A DNA stretch of 64,000 nt from Marinobacter mangrovi (GTDB taxonomy: Bacteria; Pseudomonadota; Gammaproteobacteria; Pseudomonadales; Oleiphilaceae): assembly GCF_016798325.1 (NCBI RefSeq), contig NZ_JAERVO010000002.1, forward strand, positions 434,001-498,000, written 5' to 3'. The notes beneath the pieces are model-generated. The model did not search any database, was not told the DNA's origin, and saw nothing but the letters and a program-made list of their open reading frames with translations. The translations under genes were made by a program, and so were the position numbers. Of the stretch, positions 25,919 to 36,134 are shown in pieces (positions within the stretch are counted from its first letter, which is position 1; each line of letters starts with the position of its first letter).

Positions 25919-27967
25919 ATGAACTGGCGCGCGCTTTCGGCCAGCCGGGTGACCACCCTGTACCCCGTGCATCGACTGCACGGGGTCATTCTGCTGGCCC
26001 TGTTGGTGTTTACCCTGCTGCTGGGCATGGGCAGTTCGCTGCATTCGCGGATGCTGTGGATTGGCGAACAGACCTGGCCCAACTATTACCTGCTGGACCC
26101 GTGGGCGACCGAGCCCAGCTGCGACGTCGATATGGACGTCGAGTCGGCAGTCCAGAAACGGATGCAGGCCTATAAACCCGACCCGGATGAGTTGTTCTCC
26201 TCGCCACCCGATCCGGACAAGCTGCGCGAGAGTTTCCGCAAGAACCTGGAGCTGTGTCAGAAGAAGCACGCGATGTTCGCGGCCAACCAGGCGCATGTCA
26301 CCACGGCGCTGACGGTCTTCAAGACGGTCGAGCAGGGCATGGCGCACTGGTTGCTGGATAACATCGACCTGACCAAGTTCCTCTTCCTGGGCCTGTTTGC
26401 CATGGCGGCCCTGATTGCGGCGTTCGATACCGATCACATTGCCCTGCGACTGCCGCGCAACCGGGCGGAGTGGCGTCTGTCCCAGACCACGCAACTATTC
26501 GTCAACGGGCTGATGGGCTACTCGCTGCTGTCCTACGCCGAGCGGCTGGGGATGTCGCCGTCGTCGGATACGCTGCTCGAATTGCAATATGCGTGGGCCG
26601 TGGTGTTCGGCATCTTCATGGCGATCAACCTGTACCGGCTGGTGAATGTGCCCGAACGGGTGCGGGCCGGCGGGCTGACGCCGTCGTCTTTCCTGGTGAT
26701 TCCGCTGTATTGCCAGATGGGCGTGATCGCCATGGCCTACTTCTTCTTCGTGGACGGCTACAGTTCCGGGCTGGCGATCTACTTCGGACAGCTGACCAAC
26801 CTGGCGTCCATGTTCATCAACATCGGCCTGTATGTGCTGGTGGGGATGATCCTCAAACAGACCCGACTGCCGGATCTGCTGTTGAATGTGATCCAGCCGT
26901 TCCACCTGCCGGCACCGGCCCTGGCATCGCTGATGATCTTCGCGACGGCCTTCCCGACGGCCTTCACCGGTGCCTCCGGTATTTTCATCCTGGCTGTGGG
27001 GGGTGTGATCTACGACGAGCTGCGTAAATCCGGCGCGGGTCGGCAGCTGTCACTGGCGACCACGGCCATGTCCGGCAGCATGGGCGTCGTGCTCAACCCC
27101 TGCCTGTTGATCGTTGTGGTGGCCGCACTCAACAAGGAAGTGACCACCGACGAAATGTACGGCTGGGGCTTCTGGATCTTCCTGATGTCAGCCAGCATCT
27201 TCAGCTTCGTGGTGTGCAAGACCCAGGGTAACTGGCGGCCTCGTCCGCAGGCAGGCGCGTTCGCCGAAGCCGGTCGCCGGTTGATGCCACTGGTTCCTTA
27301 CGCCGTTACGGCGGTTGTGGTGATTGGGCTGATCTGGTTCCTGCTGGGGCTGACGTTCAACGAGTACAGCGCGCCGCTGATCCTGCCGCTGGTGATGCTG
27401 GCGCTGGTGTGGCTGGATTCTGGCAAGGATAACCGGGACGATCAGGAGTCCCGCTGCGTGGCCTTCTTCAGTCGCAGCACCGCGGCGGCCAGCGACTCAG
27501 CTGTTCATATCGGCGCACTGCTGGCGCTGATGGGGTTCTCGGTGTGCCTTGGGGGGATTCTGGAACGCTCCGACGTGGTTCACGCCATCTTCCCGGAAAG
27601 CCTGACCAACCCCTGGCTGGTCATGGCGGTGATCGTGGTGATGCTGACCTTTATCGGCATGATCATGGATCCGTTCGGGGCCGTCATCCTGGTGTCGGCG
27701 ACCATTGCCCAGGCGGCCTTCAATCTGGGCATCGACCCGCTGCACTTCTGGCTGGTCTGTCTGGTGGCCTTTGAGCTCGGCTATCTGAGTCCGCCGGTGG
27801 CGTTGAACCACCTGCTAACGCGACAGGTGGTCGGGGAAACCGAAGTGTTGGCCGCCGAACGCACCGGCAGTTTCTGGCACCGTTACGAGCGCCTGCTGCT
27901 GCCGCTGGCCGTGATGGGCACGACGTTGCTGATCGTTGCCTTTGTGCCAATGTTCTTCTACAACTGA
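25919..27967 (+). CDS. Fused TRAP-type permease (small plus large subunit)
   Basis: Polytopic inner-membrane protein of 682 aa. The first 240 residues hold about four membrane segments with a long periplasmic loop (residues about 45-140, rich in acidic residues and containing two cysteines), and the remainder about 12 segments with DctM-like features: FATAFPTAFTGASGIFILAVGG, SGSMGVVLNPCLLIVVVAAL and IGMIMDPFGAVILVSATI followed by ELGYLSPPVALNHLL. This fits a fusion of the Q and M subunits of a TRAP transporter. Such systems import organic acids or other small solutes using a sodium gradient. A terminator follows. Confidence 0.88.
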   Translation: MNWRALSASRVTTLYPVHRLHGVILLALLVFTLLLGMGSSLHSRMLWIGEQTWPNYYLLDPWATEPSCDVDMDVESAVQKRMQAYKPDPDELFSSPPDPDKLRESFRKNLELCQKKHAMFAANQAHVTTALTVFKTVEQGMAHWLLDNIDLTKFLFLGLFAMAALIAAFDTDHIALRLPRNRAEWRLSQTTQLFVNGLMGYSLLSYAERLGMSPSSDTLLELQYAWAVVFGIFMAINLYRLVNVPERVRAGGLTPSSFLVIPLYCQMGVIAMAYFFFVDGYSSGLAIYFGQLTNLASMFINIGLYVLVGMILKQTRLPDLLLNVIQPFHLPAPALASLMIFATAFPTAFTGASGIFILAVGGVIYDELRKSGAGRQLSLATTAMSGSMGVVLNPCLLIVVVAALNKEVTTDEMYGWGFWIFLMSASIFSFVVCKTQGNWRPRPQAGAFAEAGRRLMPLVPYAVTAVVVIGLIWFLLGLTFNEYSAPLILPLVMLALVWLDSGKDNRDDQESRCVAFFSRSTAAASDSAVHIGALLALMGFSVCLGGILERSDVVHAIFPESLTNPWLVMAVIVVMLTFIGMIMDPFGAVILVSATIAQAAFNLGIDPLHFWLVCLVAFELGYLSPPVALNHLLTRQVVGETEVLAAERTGSFWHRYERLLLPLAVMGTTLLIVAFVPMFFYN

Positions 27968-27984
27968 CGGTTGTGGGCATCAGG

Positions 27985-28019
27985 AAAACCGCCGACCCGC
28001 CGGGGAAGGCGGTTTTCTT
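27985..28019 (+). terminator. Rho-independent terminator of the TRAP-like operon
   Basis: Perfect 9-base arms AAAACCGCC (27985-27993) and GGCGGTTTT (28008-28016) with a 14-base loop and a following TTCTT run. It ends the three-gene operon 18 bases after the permease stop. Confidence 0.85.
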
Positions 28020-28070
28020 GTGTTGGCCTTCATGAAAATTCGATGTCTGCGAGGCAATCGGGGCATCGGC

Positions 28071-28079
28071 TGTTATGCT
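28071..28079 (+). promoter_or_regulatory. Possible extended -10 promoter of the protease operon
   Basis: TGTTATGCT matches the extended -10 pattern (TGnTATnnT) and lies 63 bases upstream of the proposed TTG start at 28142. I see no good -35 element at the usual distance. Confidence 0.35.
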
Positions 28080-28141
28080 TCGCCCGTATCAGCAATGTAA
28101 TGGGAGTGTCGCGATGTCACCGACGGCAGGGAGGACGCTTT

Positions 28142-30775
28142 TTGCGGCAGGTTTGTAGGAAATCACTGAAGAGCGCCCGGACGAGTTCTGCAGGACGTTC
28201 GGGGATGTTGCTTGTCCTGGCTTCCGGGCTGTTGCTCACCGCTTGCGGTGGCGGCGGCGGCGGAGGTGACGACGACAGCGTCATCAGCGGGCAGATCGGC
28301 ATTGAATCCCGCACCCGTATCGACAGCGACACCGCCGACGATATCTACGCGGGCACGGCCGTTGCCAACAATGACTCTCCTCAAAGCCTGCCCAGTCCGG
28401 CGCTGGTTGGCGGTTACCTGAGTGCCTCTGTCGGCACCTATGAAAACCCGGAGAGCGGCCAGCCAACCGAATATGACTTCTACCGCGATCTTGAAGACGA
28501 TTTTCGCCTGTCGCTGACGAGTGACCAGACGGTCACGATCGCCACCTTTGCGGTGACCGGTGCGGCGGATGCCGGTGTGCCGTCCGCCCTTGTTCGTCTG
28601 GGCAGCGCAGCGGCCGTCAATGTCTCGCCCGGGACGCCGGTCAGTCTGACTCCGGGTGAGGGCGATGCGGTCTATGATCTGCAGCTGCAAGCCATGACGG
28701 GCGGGCCCTTCCGTTACCTGATTTCGGTCTCTTCACCGGCCAACGATACCGCTCTGGGCTTGTCCGCGGGTGACGCCGACTGGGTGCCCGGAGAGGCGCT
28801 GGTGACCATGGCGTCTCCGGTGCCGGTTCAGAGTCTGTCTGCCGGACCGCTGGCCTCGGCGGCCAGGCAGGAAGTCGGGAATGGGCTCTGGCGGGTTCAG
28901 CGATCGCAGGCGACGGCCCTGTCGGCCGGCACCCGGGAAGAGCGCAAGGCCGACACGCTGAACTGGATTCAATCGCTCCGGGAGACGCCCGGTGTGGTCA
29001 ACGCCGAACCCAACTATCTCTACCACGCGCTGGCCATCAACCCGCTGGATGACCCACTTTACCCACTCCAGGAATGGCACTATCAGGCCATCAATCTGCC
29101 CACTGCCTGGCAGGCGCTGGCCAACCCGGGGCAGGGCGTGCGGGTGGCGGTGCTGGATACCGGCATCTTCAGTCGCACCCCAAACAGCGGGGGCAACTGG
29201 CATCCGGATCTGGACGACGGCACCGCGACCGGCAACAACCTGGACATCCTCGGCACGTCGGATTTTGTCACCACCAACGACGACAGCCAGGACGGCATCG
29301 ACAATAACCCGTCCAACCCGGGTACGGACGACGGCACGTCGACCAGCTTTCACGGCACTCATGTGGCCGGGACCATTGCCGCGCTCGACAACAATGTGGG
29401 TGGCATTGGCGTGGCGCCGTTGGCGACGCTGTTGCCGGTCCGGGTACTGGACAACACCGGCAGCGGTTCGTCGCTGGAGCTGATCAATGCGATCAACTAC
29501 CTGGCCGGGCTGGATGCGGCGACGCGCCCCGACATCATCAACCTGAGTCTGGGCGGTGTGGCGCCGTCTTCCTCGTTGGAATCGGCCATCAACGACGCCG
29601 TGGATAAAGGCATCCTGGTCGTTGCCGCCGCGGGCAATCAGGGCACTACGGAACGTGTCTATCCCGCCGCGTTTGACCGGGTGATCGCCGTTGGCGCCGT
29701 CGATGCCGGCAACCAGCGCGCCAGCTATTCCACCTTCGGTAACTGGATTGACCTGGTGGCGCCGGGCGGGGATTCCACCCGGGACGCCAACAGCGACGGC
29801 CAGGCGGATGCGGTCTACAGCGACTGGGGGCAGCAGACCGGTACCGTGTTCGAGCCGGCCTACGCCGGTGTGACCGGCACATCGATGGCGGCGCCGCATG
29901 TGAGTGGCGTGCTGGCGTTGATGCGTGAGTTGGATCCTTCGCTGTCGCTGGCGGAGTTTCGCGAATACCTTCGCCGCGGTGAGATTACCGACGACTTGGG
30001 CAGCCAGACGGAATACGGCTATGGACTGATCAACGCGCTCAAGGCCGTCAACGCGGCATCGGCCGATGATCTGGGGGCTTTTATCTCGGTCTATCCCGGC
30101 GCTTTCCGCTTCGACGGCTCGGTGACCGAGGCCAGTGTGTTGTTGGAGGCCGTGCCCGATACCGCTGCGGCTGCGGCAACACTCTTTGACAGCCTGACCG
30201 TCGATGAGCCAACTTGGCTTGCGGTGTCGCAGCAACGAAGTGGCAATACGATTCGACTGAACGCAACGATTACCAATCAGGATGACGCCAAGCAAAGCCA
30301 GGTGACCCTGACCTATAGCGACGGCAGTCGTCAGCAGACGCTGGAACTGCCGGTGAACGTTCAACTGGGGGATCCGGTCGAGTCCCGCAATGCGGGGCGC
30401 CATTATGTGTTGCTGTACGATGTCAGCGACGACAGTGCCAATTCCAAAGAGCCGTTCCGTCAGACCGTCGTCCGCCCCTCCAACGGCCGCTATACGTTTA
30501 CCCTTAGTGACGTGCCACCGGGCGACTACGAACTGGTGGCGGGAACCGATATGGACAACAACGGGTTGATCTGCGAGTTGGGCGAGGCCTGTGCGGAATA
30601 CCCGGTCAATGGACTGCCTCAGGCCATTCACAAGGGCGACGATAGCGTCACGGGGCTGACCCTGACCACCAGTTTCCGCCGCGCGTCACTCAGCTCCAAT
30701 GCCTTGCCTCAAAGCAACATGGAAGGCTACCGTGTGCGCAGGTCTTCCACGCCGACCAAGGAGGTGACACGATGA
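28142..30775 (+). CDS. Subtilisin-family (S8) serine protease lipoprotein
   Basis: Surface or periplasmic protease of 877 aa. The N-terminus is a lipoprotein signal ending in LLLTAC with C35 followed by a seven-glycine, acidic tether. Then come a beta-rich region, a propeptide-like segment (about residues 220-300) and the S8 domain with D339 in VAVLDTG, H404 in HGTHVAGT, the oxyanion asparagine N499 in AAAGNQG, and S581 in GTSMAAPHVSG. A C-terminal module of about 240 residues follows. I choose TTG at 28142 because AGGGAGG lies seven bases ahead; an ATG at 28205 or an earlier one are alternatives. The stop overlaps the next gene as ATGA. Confidence 0.88.
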   Translation: MRQVCRKSLKSARTSSAGRSGMLLVLASGLLLTACGGGGGGGDDDSVISGQIGIESRTRIDSDTADDIYAGTAVANNDSPQSLPSPALVGGYLSASVGTYENPESGQPTEYDFYRDLEDDFRLSLTSDQTVTIATFAVTGAADAGVPSALVRLGSAAAVNVSPGTPVSLTPGEGDAVYDLQLQAMTGGPFRYLISVSSPANDTALGLSAGDADWVPGEALVTMASPVPVQSLSAGPLASAARQEVGNGLWRVQRSQATALSAGTREERKADTLNWIQSLRETPGVVNAEPNYLYHALAINPLDDPLYPLQEWHYQAINLPTAWQALANPGQGVRVAVLDTGIFSRTPNSGGNWHPDLDDGTATGNNLDILGTSDFVTTNDDSQDGIDNNPSNPGTDDGTSTSFHGTHVAGTIAALDNNVGGIGVAPLATLLPVRVLDNTGSGSSLELINAINYLAGLDAATRPDIINLSLGGVAPSSSLESAINDAVDKGILVVAAAGNQGTTERVYPAAFDRVIAVGAVDAGNQRASYSTFGNWIDLVAPGGDSTRDANSDGQADAVYSDWGQQTGTVFEPAYAGVTGTSMAAPHVSGVLALMRELDPSLSLAEFREYLRRGEITDDLGSQTEYGYGLINALKAVNAASADDLGAFISVYPGAFRFDGSVTEASVLLEAVPDTAAAAATLFDSLTVDEPTWLAVSQQRSGNTIRLNATITNQDDAKQSQVTLTYSDGSRQQTLELPVNVQLGDPVESRNAGRHYVLLYDVSDDSANSKEPFRQTVVRPSNGRYTFTLSDVPPGDYELVAGTDMDNNGLICELGEACAEYPVNGLPQAIHKGDDSVTGLTLTTSFRRASLSSNALPQSNMEGYRVRRSSTPTKEVTR

Positions 30776-31236
30776 TGCGAGCGGGTTCGCTGGCTTTGGC
30801 TCTGACGCTGGTTTCCGGCTGTGTGGCGGATCCTTCCGTCGCGGACGGCGCGGAAGTCCGGGTGGTGACCAGCAAAACCCAGTGTGGCCTGACAGCGCCG
30901 GGATTGGTCCTGGCGCGCAATGCGGCTGAATGGCATGCCTTGACCGGCTCCGTGTCGGGGCAGTTGCCGGACTGGCCGGACGTTGCCAACCAATGGCTGT
31001 TGGTCGCGTCACTGGGTCAGCAGACCACGGGCGGTCACAGCATTGGGTTTATCTCCGCCGATCGCGACGGCCAGGATCTGTCCATCGAGGTTAAAGTCAC
31101 CCATCCGGCGCCGGATGCGATGGTGACCCAGATGATCACGTCGCCCTGCCTGGTGATGGCGATTCCGGCCAATGACTGGCATCGGGTGCGCGTGAACGGC
31201 GAGGCGCCTTTCCCCATGAGCCGCATGCATCCCTGA
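30772..31236 (+). CDS. PrcB-domain lipoprotein, partner of the S8 protease
   Basis: Small lipoprotein of 154 aa with lipobox LVSGC (cysteine 17). The C-terminal half, GQQTTGGHSIGFISADRDG followed by VKVTHPAPDAMVTQMITSPC, matches the PrcB C-terminal domain, a family named after a component of the Treponema denticola dentilisin protease complex (PrcB-PrcA-PrtP, PrtP being a subtilisin-like lipoprotein). The start codon overlaps the protease stop (ATGA), so the two are made together. Inference: it helps mature, anchor or restrain the protease. Domain identity is by motif reading, not a search. Confidence 0.82.
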   Translation: MMRAGSLALALTLVSGCVADPSVADGAEVRVVTSKTQCGLTAPGLVLARNAAEWHALTGSVSGQLPDWPDVANQWLLVASLGQQTTGGHSIGFISADRDGQDLSIEVKVTHPAPDAMVTQMITSPCLVMAIPANDWHRVRVNGEAPFPMSRMHP

Positions 31237-31257
31237 GGCCGGGCAACAAAAGAACCG

Positions 31258-31285
31258 TTGATCTTTGCCCCTGAATCCCTAAGCT
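31258..31285 (+). promoter_or_regulatory. Putative promoter of parE
   Basis: TTGATC (31258-31263), 16 bases, then TAAGCT (31280-31285), about 95 bases ahead of the parE start. Moderate match to sigma70 consensus. Confidence 0.4.
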
Positions 31286-31350
31286 ATGGGCGGTATTTCG
31301 CGAATGTCCGGGCCTTGTCCGACGCCTGGCGCATTCGCTGATCGTCCTGA

Positions 31351-33276
<1,926 letters not shown>

Positions 33277-33325
33277 TCCTCTCTAAAGGGGGGGATTCAG
33301 GGTGTCCCGACGCTGAAGCGTTGGC

Positions 33326-33488
33326 GTAGGTTGGGCTGACGCAGGAAGCCCAACAACAGGTAACACCGGACGTTCCAGTTATCGAGGACATGCGGGATGC
33401 ATTGGACCTCAAAAACCTGCTTGGCCACCACTGGATGAGTTTGGTCGTGAACCCGGCTTGTTGGGCTTCCTGCGTCAGCCCAACCTAC
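33326..33488. repeat. Palindromic repeat type B with perfect 31-base arms
   Basis: Arms at 33326-33356 and 33458-33488 are perfectly complementary over 31 bases (left begins GTAGGTTGGGCTGACGC). The 101-base centre is unrelated to the arms but is similar in part to the segment left of the arm copy at 11198-11228. It fills the tail-to-tail junction between parE and the EAL gene and could serve as a two-way terminator. Apart from it, the 310-base gap holds nothing that I recognise. Confidence 0.93.
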
Positions 33489-33586
33489 AGGTTCTGTGCA
33501 TCGAAAGGGCACCCCTGTGGGCTGCGCCGAAGGTGTCCATGACGTCCTACCCCGGATATTCCTCCAATCCCTTCAACCCGAAACAA

Positions 33587-34855
33587 CTACCGCGAAATAA
33601 TATCGCAGCACAGCACCTTGGTTGTGCCATCGTGCTGGAAGGCCTGGGACAGGGTGACGCACATATAGGCGCCGGTGACGGAGAGGTAGGGGCGGGTGAC
33701 CTGAAGGCGGTTGGGCTGGTTCAGGGCCTGTCTGAGGTAATGCTGGCGGAACCAGTCGGCGTTGTGGGTGTTTTCCAGCGGGCGGAAACGCGGGTCGAAG
33801 CACTCGATCATGTTGTCCGAGCGCAGGGTGTCTTCCGTCTGCACGCCCTTGTCGTCGATCAGATAGCAGCGGGACACGGCATGGTGCCGGGTCAGTGGCC
33901 GGCAGGCGCTGGCAAACGTGATCCCGGCGCGAATCGATTCGGTGGCCTGCTGGAAACGATCCCGGAAGTAGCGGCTGAGTTCGTAGGTCGGGTCGAGTTC
34001 TGTTTCGCTGTTCTTCTTGTAGTCATTCAGCAGGGCATCCAGGTCGGACGCCGTGCGAGTAACGTCAGCCAGCTCGAGACCCGGGCGTCGAAAATAGAAT
34101 CCCTGTACGAAATCCACGCCGCCGTCGATGGCGATCATCGCCTGCTCCCGGGTTTCCACGCCTTCCAGTAGCACCAGGCAGCCGGATTGATGGAGCAGGG
34201 ACACAATACCGTTTAGGATCTGGCGGGCGCGCTTGTCATTGGTGGCCCGGGTCAAGATTTGCCGATCCAGTTTGACGATGTCCGGTGCCAGGTTCCAGAT
34301 GCGTTCGAAGTTGGAGTGACCTGCGCCGAAGTCGTCGATAGCGGTCAGGCAGCCCAACTGCTTGTAATAATTCACCGTATCGCGCAGTTGCTCGGCGTCG
34401 TCTGTGGGCTGCTCCACGATCTCCACCACGATACGATGGGGCGGAAAGCCTATGCGGGACAGTAGCTGACCGAAAAAGGAATCGTGCCGCCTGCCCGTGG
34501 CGACCACTCGAGGCGACACGTTCAGGAACAGCCAGTTCACGTCGTCATCGAGCGTGGCGAAATTCTGTATGTGCAGGTAGCGGCAGAGCCGGTCCAGCAG
34601 GACGTCTTCCGGGTCGCTGGTCGGGAGCTGGAACAGGTGCAGTGGCAGGACGCTGGCGTTGTCGGTATCGAACGCGCGAATCAGGGCTTCGTAGCCGATG
34701 ATGCGCTTGTGGGAAATACTGAATATCGGTTGCAACGCCGTGCGTAGCTTGAGGCCCTGGAAACTGGCCGTCCAGCCCGCATCAGCGTGGTTGAGCATGG
34801 GTGTGAGGAGATCCAGCTCGGGTTCGCTGCTTTGATTGACAACGCTTTTTGACAT
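33587..34855 (-). CDS. EAL-domain cyclic-di-GMP phosphodiesterase
   Basis: Soluble protein of 422 aa that should hydrolyse c-di-GMP. The EAL domain spans about residues 35-270 and the catalytic set looks complete: LQPIFSI, GYEALIRAF, FLNVSPR, IVVEIVEQ, TAIDDFGAGHSNF, IVKLDRQIL, LLEGVETREQ and FVQGFYFRRP. The C-terminal 140 residues (ending with YLSVTGAYMCVTLSQAF) look like a Cache/PAS-type ligand domain, giving an output-then-sensor order as in YkuI-like proteins. There are no membrane segments. Transcribed towards parE, from which the type B palindrome separates it. Confidence 0.9.
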   Translation of the reverse strand: MSKSVVNQSSEPELDLLTPMLNHADAGWTASFQGLKLRTALQPIFSISHKRIIGYEALIRAFDTDNASVLPLHLFQLPTSDPEDVLLDRLCRYLHIQNFATLDDDVNWLFLNVSPRVVATGRRHDSFFGQLLSRIGFPPHRIVVEIVEQPTDDAEQLRDTVNYYKQLGCLTAIDDFGAGHSNFERIWNLAPDIVKLDRQILTRATNDKRARQILNGIVSLLHQSGCLVLLEGVETREQAMIAIDGGVDFVQGFYFRRPGLELADVTRTASDLDALLNDYKKNSETELDPTYELSRYFRDRFQQATESIRAGITFASACRPLTRHHAVSRCYLIDDKGVQTEDTLRSDNMIECFDPRFRPLENTHNADWFRQHYLRQALNQPNRLQVTRPYLSVTGAYMCVTLSQAFQHDGTTKVLCCDIISR

Positions 34856-35139
34856 CGAGACTACTGCGCGCGTTAAAGCCTGCCCATGCTCCGCCGGCTG
34901 AACCGGTCGACTTGTTTCATTTTTCGCAACGGGCGTTCGCTGAACGGTAAGAATGACCGTTTGTTCAGTTGCGAGCAGAATGCCAAAGATTACAAAAGGA
35001 AGCCAGTGGGAAACGCAAAATGGTTAAAAACCAGACGGCGTTCGCCGGGGAGAAGAGAGGGTGGCCGCCGTGGAAGGCGGCATCACCGGTACACGGCCGG
35101 ACTGGCAATCCATCCTGCCGGCTATGCTGGAATACGGGA

Positions 35140-35187
35140 TCAGTTGTTGCTCGGGATAACAACGTCTTCGTCGAATTCGACTTCCAT
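35140..35187 (-). CDS. Candidate 15-residue acidic peptide
   Basis: A short frame encoding MEVEFDEDVVIPSNN. It is preceded by AGGAG exactly eight bases before the ATG, a 7-base-pair hairpin in the leader (35219-35235) and a plausible promoter at 35252-35280, and followed after 60 bases by a small hairpin and a pyrimidine tract. The peptide has no known family that I recognise. It could be a small protein, a leader peptide, or simply part of a small RNA; its reality is uncertain. Confidence 0.3.
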   Translation of the reverse strand: MEVEFDEDVVIPSNN

Positions 35188-35251
35188 TGTTGTAGCTCCT
35201 GTGTCGCTGCTGGGCTTAATTCCGCTCGGCGGAATCAGACGATGTTCATTA

Positions 35252-35280
35252 ACTATGATGTTAATAAGCATAGGCAACAA
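35252..35280 (-). promoter_or_regulatory. Putative promoter for the candidate small peptide
   Basis: On the minus strand TTGTTG (35280-35275), 17 bases, then CATAGT (35257-35252). Transcription would start near 35245 and give a leader of about 58 bases with a hairpin. Confidence 0.35.
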
Positions 35281-35508
35281 TCAGTAAAACCCGTATTCGA
35301 CCAAGGTGGCGTGTCGCCAGAAGTCGCCGTTTCAGGCGTTTTTCGGCCCTTCACCACATCAGAATTGCTTGCATCCATCAGTATTTTTGAACGAAGCCAA
35401 CAAAACATTTTGATTGGCCGCTGGCCGTTGCCTTTCTAAGATGGGCTCATTGGTGGGACAAACATCGTGATCCGATAAATCACGAAGGGCAGCGGAGGCT
35501 GAATCCAT

Positions 35509-36090
35509 ATGGCGCTTCAAACGATGAATACCCGGCAGCAATTCGGCTGGGTCATGATCCTGATTCACTGGCTGGTCGCTATTGCGGTGTTCGGGCTTTT
35601 TGGACTGGGCCTGTACATGGTGGATCTGACCTACTACGACGCCTGGTACAATGAAGCTCCCCATATCCACGAAAGCATTGGCATCCTGGTGTTGCTGGTG
35701 ATGCTGTTCCGGGTGGCCTGGCGGCTGGCGTCACCTCCACCGCACACACTTCGGTCCCACAAGGCCTGGGAAAAGGCCAGCGCCCATATGGCCCACCTGG
35801 GCATGTACCTGCTGTTGTTTGTCGTGTTGATTTCCGGCTATTTGATTCCGACGGCGGACGGTTCCGGCGTTGAAGTCTTCAACTGGTTCACCGTGCCCTC
35901 GGTCACCGGCCAGCAAAAGGGGATGGAGAGCATTGCCGGTGATGTTCACTACTGGGCGGCCTGGGCACTGGTTGTGCTGGCCGTGATTCACGCCATTGGC
36001 GCCATCAAACACCATGTGGTGGACAAAGACGAAACGTTGCGCCGCATGATCGGGCTGAAAGGGCGTCCGGGGCGCCAGGATTCAATGTAA
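35509..36090 (+). CDS. Cytochrome b561 (YceJ-like)
   Basis: Di-heme membrane cytochrome of 193 aa with four transmembrane helices and conserved histidines in ILIHWLVAI, APHIHESIGIL, AHLGMYLLL and VHYWAAWALVVLAVIHA. Members pass electrons between quinol and periplasmic acceptors; the YceJ relatives are usually paired with YceI, as here. GGAGG lies about ten bases before the ATG. An operon with the next gene is likely (gap 44 bases). Confidence 0.93.
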   Translation: MALQTMNTRQQFGWVMILIHWLVAIAVFGLFGLGLYMVDLTYYDAWYNEAPHIHESIGILVLLVMLFRVAWRLASPPPHTLRSHKAWEKASAHMAHLGMYLLLFVVLISGYLIPTADGSGVEVFNWFTVPSVTGQQKGMESIAGDVHYWAAWALVVLAVIHAIGAIKHHVVDKDETLRRMIGLKGRPGRQDSM

Positions 36091-36134
36091 ACCCAAAGGG
36101 CTGTGAATGAGCCTGACCATTAAGGAGTGTATGT

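Larger units (their letters stand above)
34856..35508. other. 653-base intergenic region between the EAL gene and cytochrome b561
   Basis: Apart from the short reading frame and promoter listed separately I see no convincing gene. Open frames on the plus strand (34886-35287 and 34969-35439) lack codon bias and recognisable sequence. The stretch 35240-35420 is more AT-rich than the surroundings and must hold the promoter of the cytochrome b561 gene. Confidence 0.5.

Noticed and set aside
28733-30631. A 632-codon open frame opposite the S8 protease gene
   Set aside because: The forward frame has a complete catalytic triad and lipobox; the reverse frame shows no family and arises from third-position GC bias.
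34886-35439. Two plus-strand open frames in the EAL-cytochrome b561 gap
   Set aside because: No codon bias, domain or ribosome site; composition is atypical of coding DNA here.
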